Below, one piece after another: positions 45,862 to 53,610 of a stretch of 64,000 nucleotides of DNA. Each line of letters starts with the position of its first letter. The first letter of the stretch is position 1. The DNA is from Cognatiluteimonas lumbrici (GTDB lineage Bacteria; Pseudomonadota; Gammaproteobacteria; Xanthomonadales; Xanthomonadaceae): positions 1,934,207-1,998,206 of the forward strand of contig NZ_ML636798.1 in assembly GCF_006476065.1 (NCBI RefSeq), written 5' to 3'. A program made the position numbers and the translations under genes. The notes beneath the pieces were generated by a model. The model worked only from the letters and a program-made list of their open reading frames with translations, made no database searches and had not been told where the DNA came from.

Positions 45862-46587
45862 ATGGGGAACCAGGCGCCAGTGCCCGCAACGCGCGGCCAC
45901 CACCGCGGCCGCGAGGTGACGCGCATCGAGGCGTTCGTGGACGCGGCGTTCGCGTTCGCGGTGACCTTGCTGGTGATTTCCTTCGACGCCATCCCCGACA
46001 GCGTGCCGGCGCTGGTGGACGCGCTGAAGGGCGTGCCCGCGTTCGCGGCCAGCTTCGCGCTGCTGGCGATGTTCTGGTGGGCGCACGCCTCGTGGAGCCG
46101 CCACTACGGGCTCGACGACTGCCGCAGCGTCCTGCTCAGCCTGGTGCTGGTGTTCCTGGTGCTGGTCTACGTGTACCCGCTGCGGATCATCTTCAGCAGC
46201 TTCTTCGAGTTCGTCACCCGCGGCTGGATCCCGTCCTCGCTGCAGGTGCGCACCCCGGCGGAACTGCGCACGCTGTTCCTGGCCTACGCGGTCGCCTGGA
46301 CCACGCTCGGGCTGGTGGTGGTGGCGCTGTACCGGCACGCCTGGCGGCTGCGCGACGCGCTCGAGCTGACGCGCGACGAGCGGATCGCGTTGCGCGGGAT
46401 GATCGCGGCGCACTGGATGATCCCCGCGACGGGGGTGCTGGCCATGGCCTGGATCGCGATCGTCTCGCTGGCGGGACTGGCGGCGCTGTCGCCGTTCTCC
46501 GGCTTCGCGTACGGGCTGATGGGGTTCACCGGGCTGGCGGTGTCGCTGGCCGAGCGGCGCGCCGCTGCCGCGTTGCCCGCGCCATGA
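45862..46587 (+). CDS. TMEM175 family (DUF1211) membrane protein
   Basis: 241 residues with six helices. The first holds the family phrase (V)TRIEAFVDAAFAFAVTLLV, corresponding to the R-x-x-x-F-S-D-x-x-x-A filter helix of TMEM175 potassium channels; here Ser of FSD is Val (FVD). Bacterial TMEM175 proteins are tetrameric K+-conducting channels, though many with changes at this spot are untested. The C-terminus ends in an Ala-rich tail that overlaps the bioD start (ATGA). A GGAGGA lies somewhat far upstream of the ATG. Confidence 0.82.
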   Translation: MGNQAPVPATRGHHRGREVTRIEAFVDAAFAFAVTLLVISFDAIPDSVPALVDALKGVPAFAASFALLAMFWWAHASWSRHYGLDDCRSVLLSLVLVFLVLVYVYPLRIIFSSFFEFVTRGWIPSSLQVRTPAELRTLFLAYAVAWTTLGLVVVALYRHAWRLRDALELTRDERIALRGMIAAHWMIPATGVLAMAWIAIVSLAGLAALSPFSGFAYGLMGFTGLAVSLAERRAAAALPAP

Positions 46588-47252
46588 AGGGCCTTTTCGT
46601 CACCGGGACCGACACCGGCATCGGCAAGACGCTCGCCAGCTGTGCGTTGCTGCACGCGCTGCGCGCGCGCGGCTTGCGCGCGGTCGGGATGAAGCCGCTG
46701 GCCAGCGGCTGCGAGGCCACGCCCGATGGCCTGCGCAACGAGGACGCGCTCGCGCTGCAGGCGGCCAGCGACCCGCGCCCGGCCTACGCCGACGTCAATC
46801 CGTTCGCGCTGCCGGCGCCGCTGGCGCCCGAGATCGCCGCGCGCGAGGCCGGCGTGGCGGTGGCGCTGGCGCCGATGCTCGAAGCGCACGCCCGGCTGGC
46901 GGCCCGGGCCGACGCGGTGGTGGTGGAGGGCGTGGGCGGCTGGATGGCGCCACTGGCCGGCGACCTGATGCAGGCCGACCTGGTGCGCGCGCTGGGGCTT
47001 CCGGTGGTGCTGGTGGTGGGCCTGCGCCTGGGCTGCCTCAACCACGCCTACCTGAGCGCGCGCGCGATCGAGGCCGACGGCTGCCAACTCGCCGGCTGGA
47101 TCGGCACCGGGGTGGATCCGGGGATGCAACGGGTGGAGGAGAACCGCGCCCTGCTGGCGGCGCGGCTGCCGGCGCCCTGCCTGGGCTGGCTGCCATGGCA
47201 GGCCGCCCCGGACCCCGCGGCGTTCTCGGGGCTGCTCACGCTTCCCGGCTGA
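46584..47252 (+). CDS. bioD: Dethiobiotin synthetase
   Basis: 222 residues. The P-loop GTDTGIGKT near the start is the BioD signature. MKPLASGC (substrate Lys) and VVVEGVGGWMAPL, the Mg/ATP-binding Glu-Gly-Val-Gly-Gly, follow. The enzyme closes the ureido ring of dethiobiotin using ATP and CO2, the penultimate biotin step. No other bio genes lie in the window, so it is separated from the main biotin operon. It is translationally coupled to the TMEM175-like gene upstream. Confidence 0.95.
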   Translation: MKGLFVTGTDTGIGKTLASCALLHALRARGLRAVGMKPLASGCEATPDGLRNEDALALQAASDPRPAYADVNPFALPAPLAPEIAAREAGVAVALAPMLEAHARLAARADAVVVEGVGGWMAPLAGDLMQADLVRALGLPVVLVVGLRLGCLNHAYLSARAIEADGCQLAGWIGTGVDPGMQRVEENRALLAARLPAPCLGWLPWQAAPDPAAFSGLLTLPG

Positions 47253-47334
47253 AATCCACACGACTTCCGGCACGGTTGGCGCCGCCGGGGAATGGTAGAC
47301 TGCACAGTTCAGGAATCCCTCCCCCGAGGTCTGC

Positions 47335-48522
47335 ATGCACCGTTCCCTGGTTGTGCTCGCGTTGTCGACCGCGCTGTTCGCGGCCGGCTGTTCCAAGGAT
47401 GAAGCAGCTCCGGCCGGCGCGCCGGGTGGCGGCATGCCGCCTCCGGAAGTGGGCGTGGTCGTCATGCAGCCGCAGGACGTCCCGGTGGGCAAGGAACTGG
47501 TCGGCCGGCTGTCCTCGTTCCGCAGCGCGGACGTCCGCGCGCGCGTCCCGGGCGTGCTCCAGCGCCGCCTGTACGACGAGGGCAGCGACGTCCGCAAGGG
47601 CCAGCCGCTGTTCCAGATCGATCCGGCGCAGCTGAGCGCGGCCGTGTCCCAGGCCCGCGCCTCGCTGGCCCAGGCCCAGGCCACGGCGGCCAACGCCGCG
47701 GCCTTCGCCGACCGCGCGCGCGGCCTCATCGACGGCAAGTTCATCTCGCAGTCCGACTACGACAACGCGCTCGCCGCCGAGCGCAGCAGCGCCGCGGCGG
47801 TGCAGGCGGCGCGGGCCGCGCTGCAGGCCGCCGAGATCAACCTCGGCTACGCCACCGTGCGCGCGCCGATCAGCGGCCGCGCCGGCAAGCAGCAGGTCAC
47901 CGAGGGTGCGCTGGTCGGGCAGGGCGAAGCCACGCTGCTGACCACGGTCGAGCAGATCGATCCCATGTACGTGAACTTCTCGATGCCGGTCGAGGAACTG
48001 CAGCAGGTCCGCCAGGCCGCCTCCGGCGACGGCGAGCGCCGGGTGCAGCTGATCCTCCCCGGCGGACAGCCGTACAGCCACTACGCGACGCTCGACTTCT
48101 CGGGCGACGTGGTCGACCCGGCCACCGGCGCGGTCCAGCTGCGCGCGCGCGTGGCCAACCCGGACGGCGTGCTGCTGCCGGGTACCTTCGTCAGCGTCAA
48201 GGCGGTGCTCGGCGAGGAGCGCGGCGCGTTCCTGGTGCCGCAGGCGGCGGTGCAGCGCGACCCCCAGGGCGCCTACGTGCTGGTGGTCGGCGCCGACGGC
48301 AACGTCGCGCGCAAGGACATCGTCATCGAGCGCGCCCAGGGCAGCGACTGGGTGGTCCGCGAAGGGATCGCCGCCGGCGACCAGGTGATCGTGTCCGGCC
48401 TGCAGCGCGCGGTTCCCGGGCAGCCCGCCAAGGCCGCCCCGGTGGCCGCCGACGGCGCGCAGCAACCAGCACGGCCGGAGCAGCCGGCACAGGGACAGCA
48501 GCCCGCGACCACGGAGGGCTGA
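47335..48522 (+). CDS. RND efflux periplasmic adaptor lipoprotein, AcrA/MexA type
   Basis: 395 residues. The signal peptide ends in lipobox LFAAGC, so it is lipid-anchored. Lipoyl halves (VRARVPGVLQRRLYDEGSDV, TVRAPISGRAGKQQVTEGAL), a hairpin (SQARASLAQAQATAANAAAF) and barrel domains fit AcrA. The C-terminal 40 residues are Ala/Pro/Gln-rich repeats (QQPARPEQPAQGQQPA), likely disordered. A GAGG site lies before the ATG. The pump gene follows 6 nt after its stop. No TetR-type regulator is adjacent. Confidence 0.94.
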   Translation: MHRSLVVLALSTALFAAGCSKDEAAPAGAPGGGMPPPEVGVVVMQPQDVPVGKELVGRLSSFRSADVRARVPGVLQRRLYDEGSDVRKGQPLFQIDPAQLSAAVSQARASLAQAQATAANAAAFADRARGLIDGKFISQSDYDNALAAERSSAAAVQAARAALQAAEINLGYATVRAPISGRAGKQQVTEGALVGQGEATLLTTVEQIDPMYVNFSMPVEELQQVRQAASGDGERRVQLILPGGQPYSHYATLDFSGDVVDPATGAVQLRARVANPDGVLLPGTFVSVKAVLGEERGAFLVPQAAVQRDPQGAYVLVVGADGNVARKDIVIERAQGSDWVVREGIAAGDQVIVSGLQRAVPGQPAKAAPVAADGAQQPARPEQPAQGQQPATTEG

Positions 48523-48528
48523 CCCGCC

Positions 48529-51500
48529 ATGTCACGTTTCTTCATCAACCACCCCGTGTTCGCGTGGGTGATCGCGATCCTGATCACCCTCGGCGGCATC
48601 CTCGCCATCAGCGACATGGGCGTGGAGTCGTACCCGGACATCGCGCCGCCACAGGTGGTGGTCAGCGCGGCCTACCCCGGCGCCAGCGCGGAGACCACCG
48701 AGAAGGCGGTGACCCAGGTCATCGAGCAGCAGCTCACCGGCATCGACAACCTGGTGTACTTCAGCTCCTCGTCCAGCGCCTCGGGCGGCGCCGGCATCAC
48801 CCTCACCTTCGCGCCGGGCACGGACCCCGACATCGCCCAGGTGCAGGTGCAGAACAAGGTCGCGCTGGCGACCCCGCGGCTGCCGTCGGAAGTCGTGCAG
48901 CAGGGCGTGGTGGTGGCCAAGGCCAACTCCGGCTTCCTGATGGTGGTCGCGCTGCGTTCGAACAACCCGGCGTTCGACAAGAACGCGCTGTCCGACCTGC
49001 TCGCCTCCAACGTGCTCGACCAGATCGCGCGCGTGCCCGGCGTCGGCAGCACCCAGCTGTTCGGCGGCGAGTACGCCATGAACATCTGGCTCAACCCGGA
49101 GAAGCTGCGCGGCTACGGCCTGTCGGCGAGCGACGTGCTGCAGGCGGTGCGCGGCCAGAATGTGCAGTTCGCGGCCGGCAGCATCGGCTCCGAGCCCTCG
49201 TCCGAGGGCACCGCCTTCACCGCCACGGTCACCGCGGAAGGCCGTTTCAGCACCGCCGAAGAGTTCGCGAACATCATCCTGCGCGCCGACCCGTCGGGCG
49301 CGGTGGTGCGCCTGGGCGACGTCGCGCGGGTGGAGAAGGGCGCGTCTGCGTACGGCTTCGACCTGCGCTGGAACGGGCAGCCGGCGTCCGGCTTCGCCGT
49401 GCAGCTGGCCCCGGGCGCGAACGCTCTGGGCGTGGCCGAGGCGGTGCGCGAGCGCATGGACCAGCTGGCGCAGACCTTCCCCGAGGGCGTCGAGTGGTTC
49501 TCGCCGTTCGACAGCTCCGACTTCGTCGAGATCTCGATCGTCGAGGTGCTGAAGACGCTGGCCGAGGCCTTCGTGCTGGTGTTCCTGGTGATCCTGCTGT
49601 TCCTGCAGAACTTCCGCGCGACCCTGATCCCGACGCTGGTGATCCCGGTGGCGTTGCTGGGCACCTTCCTCGGCCTCTACGCCTTCGGCTTCACCGTCAA
49701 CCAGCTCACCCTGTTCGGCGTGGTGCTGGCGATCGGCATCGTGGTGGACGACGCGATCGTGGTGATCGAGAACGTCGAGCGCATCATGACCGAGGAGGGG
49801 CTGTCGCCGAAGGACGCCACGGTCAAGGCGATGGGCCAGATCAGCGGCGCGGTGGTCGCGATCACCGTGGTGCTGGCCGCGGTGTTCGTGCCCAGCGCGT
49901 TCCAGGGCGGCTCGGCCGGCGAGATCTACAAGCAGTTCGCGATCACGATCGCGCTGGCGATGGCTTTCTCCGCGTTCCTGGCGCTGGGCTTCACCCCGGC
50001 GCTGTGCGCGACCCTGCTCAAGCACACCCCGGACCACCATCGCGAGAACGTCGTCTTCCGCGGCTTCAACCGGATCTACGGCCGGGTCAGCAACACCTAC
50101 GTGCGCCACATCGGTTCGGCCATCAGCCATGCGCCGCGCTGGATGGCGGTGTTCGCGCTGCTGGCGTTGCTGTGCGGCTTCCTGCTGACGCGGATGCCGG
50201 GCAGCTTCCTGCCGGAAGAGGACCAGGGCTACGCGCTGGCGATCGTGCAGCTGCCGCCCGGCGCCTCGCTCGAGCGCACCAAGACCGTGTTCCAGGACGT
50301 GCAGGCCACGCTGGAGCAGCAGCCGGGGTTCGAGAGCATGATGGGCGTGGCCGGCTTCAGCTTCGTCGGCCAGGGCGAGAACGTCGGCATGGCGTTCATC
50401 AAGCTCCAGCACTGGGACGACCGCGACATCAGCGCGCAGGAGTTCATCCAGAACGCCAACATGGCCCTGTACGGCATCCGCGACGCGCAGATCTTCGTAA
50501 TCAACCTGCCCACGGTGAACGGCCTCGGCGCGTTCGGCGGCTTCGACATGTTCCTGCAGGATCGTGCCGGCAAGGGTCGCGACACCCTGGACCAGGCCAT
50601 GGGCCAGCTGCTCGGCGCCGCCGCGCAGAACGAGGCGGTCACCGCGGTGCGCCCGAACACGCTGCCGCCGGCGCCGCAGCTGCGGCTCGAGGTGGACCGG
50701 GTGCAGGCGCAGGCGATGGGGCTTTCGGTGGGCGACATCTACAGCGCGATCCAGTTGATGCTGGCGCCGGTGTACGTCAACGACTTCACCGACGGCGGCC
50801 GCGTCAAGCGCGTCACCATGCGCGCCGATGCCGGCTTCCGCGACAGCGCCGAGTCGCTGTCGAAGTTCTACACCCCGAGCCCGCGCGGCGCGACCGAGGG
50901 CGGCACGCCGGTGATGGTGCCGCTGTCGAACGTGGTGGATACCCGCTGGGAGGTCGCCGCGCCGTCGCTGACCCGCTACAACGGCTATGCCGCGGTCGAG
51001 ATCGTCGGCAACCAGGCGCCGGGCCACAGCTCCGGCGAGGCGATGCAGGCGATGGAGACGATCGTCGAGGAGCAGCTCCCCGAGGGCATCGGCTACGACT
51101 GGACCGGGCAGTCCTACCAGGAAATCCTGTCCGGCAGCCAGGCGCCGCTGCTGATGGCGCTGTCGATCCTGGTCGTGTTCCTCTGTCTGGCCGCGCTCTA
51201 CGAGAGCTGGTCGGTGCCGGTCTCGGTGCTGCTGGTGGTGCCGCTGGGCGTGCTCGGCGCGGTGGTGTTCTCGATGCTGCGCGGACTGCCGAACGACATC
51301 TTCTTCAAGATCGGCCTGATCACGGTGATCGGCCTGGCGGCCAAGAACGCGATCCTGATCATCGAGTTCGCGATCCAGGAACGCGCCGCCGGCAAGCCGC
51401 TGCGCCAGGGCGTCGTGGAAGCGGCGAAGCTGCGCTTCCGCCCGATCCTGATGACCTCGTTCGCGTTCATCATGGGCGTGACCCCGCTGGCGCTGTCCAG

Positions 51501-51654
51501 CGGCGCCGGCGCCAACGCCCGCCACGCGATCGGCACCGGCGTGATCGGCGGCATGCTGTTCGCCACCTTCCTCGGGCTGCTGCTGATCCCGGTGTTCTAC
51601 GTGGTCGTGCGCCGGCTGCTGGGCGACAGGATGGACGAGGCGCCCAGGACCTGA
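48529..51654 (+). CDS. RND multidrug efflux pump, AcrB/HAE-1 family
   Basis: 1041 residues, the normal length. It starts with MSRFFINHPVFAWVIAILIT. The proton-relay pair Asp-Asp lies in GIVVDDAIVVIENVERIMTE (helix 4). Pore domains follow each half, with periplasmic docking regions such as NVQFAAGSIGSEPSSEGTAF. The second half has GLAAKNAILIIEFAIQERAA (relay Lys). It exports lipophilic drugs and toxic compounds using the proton gradient. No outer-membrane channel gene follows, so a TolC-type partner must be encoded elsewhere. A perfect hairpin follows the stop by one base. Confidence 0.96.
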   Translation: MSRFFINHPVFAWVIAILITLGGILAISDMGVESYPDIAPPQVVVSAAYPGASAETTEKAVTQVIEQQLTGIDNLVYFSSSSSASGGAGITLTFAPGTDPDIAQVQVQNKVALATPRLPSEVVQQGVVVAKANSGFLMVVALRSNNPAFDKNALSDLLASNVLDQIARVPGVGSTQLFGGEYAMNIWLNPEKLRGYGLSASDVLQAVRGQNVQFAAGSIGSEPSSEGTAFTATVTAEGRFSTAEEFANIILRADPSGAVVRLGDVARVEKGASAYGFDLRWNGQPASGFAVQLAPGANALGVAEAVRERMDQLAQTFPEGVEWFSPFDSSDFVEISIVEVLKTLAEAFVLVFLVILLFLQNFRATLIPTLVIPVALLGTFLGLYAFGFTVNQLTLFGVVLAIGIVVDDAIVVIENVERIMTEEGLSPKDATVKAMGQISGAVVAITVVLAAVFVPSAFQGGSAGEIYKQFAITIALAMAFSAFLALGFTPALCATLLKHTPDHHRENVVFRGFNRIYGRVSNTYVRHIGSAISHAPRWMAVFALLALLCGFLLTRMPGSFLPEEDQGYALAIVQLPPGASLERTKTVFQDVQATLEQQPGFESMMGVAGFSFVGQGENVGMAFIKLQHWDDRDISAQEFIQNANMALYGIRDAQIFVINLPTVNGLGAFGGFDMFLQDRAGKGRDTLDQAMGQLLGAAAQNEAVTAVRPNTLPPAPQLRLEVDRVQAQAMGLSVGDIYSAIQLMLAPVYVNDFTDGGRVKRVTMRADAGFRDSAESLSKFYTPSPRGATEGGTPVMVPLSNVVDTRWEVAAPSLTRYNGYAAVEIVGNQAPGHSSGEAMQAMETIVEEQLPEGIGYDWTGQSYQEILSGSQAPLLMALSILVVFLCLAALYESWSVPVSVLLVVPLGVLGAVVFSMLRGLPNDIFFKIGLITVIGLAAKNAILIIEFAIQERAAGKPLRQGVVEAAKLRFRPILMTSFAFIMGVTPLALSSGAGANARHAIGTGVIGGMLFATFLGLLLIPVFYVVVRRLLGDRMDEAPRT

Positions 51655-51685
51655 CTGTAGGAGCGGCGCAAGCGCCGCTCCTACA
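51655..51685. terminator. Perfect REP hairpin acting as bidirectional terminator
   Basis: TGTAGGAGCGGCG (51656-51668) pairs with CGCCGCTCCTACA (51673-51685) around CAAG. It sits between the convergent RND pump and DUF3667 genes. It is a complete inverted version of the GTAG-headed element seen elsewhere; without T-tracts its terminator role is inferred. Confidence 0.75.
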
Positions 51686-51688
51686 CGG

Positions 51689-52630
51689 CTACATCGTCCA
51701 CAGCGCCAACAGGAACTGCAGCGGCCGGTAGACGAACAGGCTGGCCAGGCCGAGCGCGAGGAATGCGAGCAGGCCCAGGGTGGCGGCCCGGGCCGGGCCG
51801 CCGCCGTAGCAGCGGCGGCAGGCGAGCGCGAAGTGGACGAGGACGACCGCGAGCGAGGCGTAGCCGAAGAGCGCGCCGATGTAGCCACCGGGCAGGCCGA
51901 GCCCGCGATGGGCGAGCATGGCCAGCCACAGCAGCGGCTTGACCAACGGCATCAGCACCAGGATGAAGCTGACCAGGCCCAGCGCGACCACGAAGTGTTC
52001 CGCGTAGTAGCGGCGCGGTGGTTTCAGCCGGGTGGCCAGCCACAGCATCAGCGCCACGAAGGGCACGTGGACGATGACCAGCAGCTTGCCGATCGCGGCC
52101 GACTGCGCGTTGTAGCGTTGCTCGAACCCGGCCCCGTCGAACCGCTCGCCGCGCGCCGCGGCGGCGCTGCGCTCGATGGCAAGTGCATGCAGGAAGGCCG
52201 GTTCGGTCAGGCGGCTGTGGAACTGGCCGGGCCAGGCGCACACCGGCGCGTTGCCTGGTTCCGCGCACCACTCCGGCACCAGCTGCCGATAGGCTTCGCC
52301 GCGCACCTGGTTGTGCAACGGCAGGTCGAGGTCGGATACGACCGGCGCCAGGAAGTACAGCAGGTTGGCGAGCAGGAACAGGCGGATCGGCGAGATCCAG
52401 TATGCGCGCCGGCCATCGGACCAGTCGCGCGCGATCCGCCCGGGTTGCAGCATCAGCGCGCGCAGGCTGCGCCACAGGCGTCCGTCGAGGTCGGTGAGCG
52501 CGTCGAAGCCGTCCCGCAGCAGCGCCGCGAGGCGACGGTCCTCGGGGCGGAAGCGCCGCTGGCCGCAGCTGCCGCAGTACTCGCCTTCCATCGGCGCGCC
52601 GCAGTTGGCGCAGGCGACGCTCGGCTGCAT
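51689..52630 (-). CDS. DUF3667 membrane protein with zinc-ribbon start
   Basis: 313 residues. The N-terminus has two Cys pairs (VACANCGAPMEGEYCGSCGQ), a zinc ribbon. This is followed by the family phrase (LTDLDGRLWRSLRALMLQPG). Then come about five helices, for example SPIRLFLLANLLYFLAPVVS and GLASLFVYRPLQFLLALW. DUF3667 proteins are widespread and uncharacterised. The start was set at the ATG after AAGGGG; an upstream in-frame ATG lacks a site. It follows the cbb3 assembly genes by 64 nt on the same strand but a functional link is not shown. Confidence 0.85.
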   Translation of the reverse strand: MQPSVACANCGAPMEGEYCGSCGQRRFRPEDRRLAALLRDGFDALTDLDGRLWRSLRALMLQPGRIARDWSDGRRAYWISPIRLFLLANLLYFLAPVVSDLDLPLHNQVRGEAYRQLVPEWCAEPGNAPVCAWPGQFHSRLTEPAFLHALAIERSAAAARGERFDGAGFEQRYNAQSAAIGKLLVIVHVPFVALMLWLATRLKPPRRYYAEHFVVALGLVSFILVLMPLVKPLLWLAMLAHRGLGLPGGYIGALFGYASLAVVLVHFALACRRCYGGGPARAATLGLLAFLALGLASLFVYRPLQFLLALWTM

Positions 52631-52694
52631 CGGCCGATCCCCTTCCGATCCCCGGTGCGACCGATTGCAGCACAAATCGGTGCGGGGGCGAAGC

Positions 52695-53423
52695 TCAGGC
52701 GCGGGGCGGGACGCAGCCGAGCGCGGCGAGGATGCCGTGGAGGGCCGGGTGCTGCATCAGCCACGGCGCCGCGATCACCAGCAGCCCGGCGCCCAGCACC
52801 AGCAGCCCGGCGGCGATGCGCCAGCCGCCGCGTTGCAGGCGCTGCCCGAGGCGCGCGCCCGACCAGGTCAGCGGCACCATCAGCGGCAGGGTGCCCAGGC
52901 CGAAGGCGGCCATGGTCAGCGCACCGTTGCGCGCGTCGGCCTGGAACCAGGCCGCCGCAAGCAGCGTGGTGCTGAGCCCGCACGGCATCCAGCCCCACAG
53001 CATGCCCAGTGCAATGCGCTTGCCGGGGCCGTCCGCGGCCAGCAGCACGCGCCGTTGCAGCGGCCGCAGCCACGTCCACAGGCGTGCGCCGGGCGTGGCC
53101 TTGAAGCCCAGCGCGCGGGCGATGCCGAGCAGGCGCAGCGCGGCCACCACCAGCACCACGCCGACCGCGGCGCGCAGCGCCAGCGCCAGCCATTCCACCC
53201 GCGCGAGGTCGAGCAGTCCGTGGCCGATGCCCCCGACGATGGCGCCGGCGGCGACGTAGCCGAGCACGCGCCCCAGGTTGGGTTGCAGCGCCACCCACCA
53301 GCCGCTGCGCTTCGACAGCGCCGAGAAGCCGGTGGCGATGCCGCCGCACATGGCCGCGCAGTGCGCGCCGCCGAGCAGGCCGGCGAGCAGCGCCGCGCCG
53401 ATGGTCAGCCAGTCAATCGGCAT
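52695..53423 (-). CDS. SafE/TauE-family membrane protein linked to cbb3 oxidase
   Basis: 242 residues with six helices. The first holds LLAGLLGGAHCAAMCGGIAT and a later one MLWGWMPCGLSTTLLAAAWF. The paired HCxxMCGG and MPCG motifs are typical of the DsbD_2/SafE family members found next to ccoGHIS genes, which help copper or heme delivery to the oxidase (family knowledge, not fully settled). It overlaps ccoS by 11 nt, supporting membership in the cbb3 assembly operon. Confidence 0.88.
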   Translation of the reverse strand: MPIDWLTIGAALLAGLLGGAHCAAMCGGIATGFSALSKRSGWWVALQPNLGRVLGYVAAGAIVGGIGHGLLDLARVEWLALALRAAVGVVLVVAALRLLGIARALGFKATPGARLWTWLRPLQRRVLLAADGPGKRIALGMLWGWMPCGLSTTLLAAAWFQADARNGALTMAAFGLGTLPLMVPLTWSGARLGQRLQRGGWRIAAGLLVLGAGLLVIAAPWLMQHPALHGILAALGCVPPRA

Positions 53424-53610
53424 CGCGGTCGCGGCTTTCGGGCTGGGCCACGTCGCGCCGCGGCGCTTCGTGCTCGTCGTCGCGCAGGATGTCGATCGCC
53501 GGGGTGTCGAGGTCCTCGAACTGGCCGCGGCGCACCGCCCAGACGAAGATCCACACCGCCACGCCGATGAGCAGCAGGCTGAGCGGGATCAGCAGCAGCA
53601 GGATGGTCAT
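53413..53610 (-). CDS. ccoS: cbb3 oxidase maturation protein CcoS
   Basis: 65 residues. One N-terminal helix (ILLLLIPLSLLLIGVAVWIF) is followed by the CcoS hallmark WAVRRGQFEDLDTPAIDIL and an acidic/basic tail. CcoS is needed to insert cofactors into CcoN. The start overlaps the ccoI stop (ATGA). The tail beyond ILRDDE is longer than in many CcoS proteins and overlaps the next gene. Confidence 0.94.
   Translation of the reverse strand: MTILLLLIPLSLLLIGVAVWIFVWAVRRGQFEDLDTPAIDILRDDEHEAPRRDVAQPESRDRDAD

Noticed and set aside
48532-51888. Minus-strand open frame of 1118 codons opposite the RND pump
   Set aside because: The plus strand encodes a full-length pump with all motifs; the antisense frame is Arg/His/Gln-rich without any domain.
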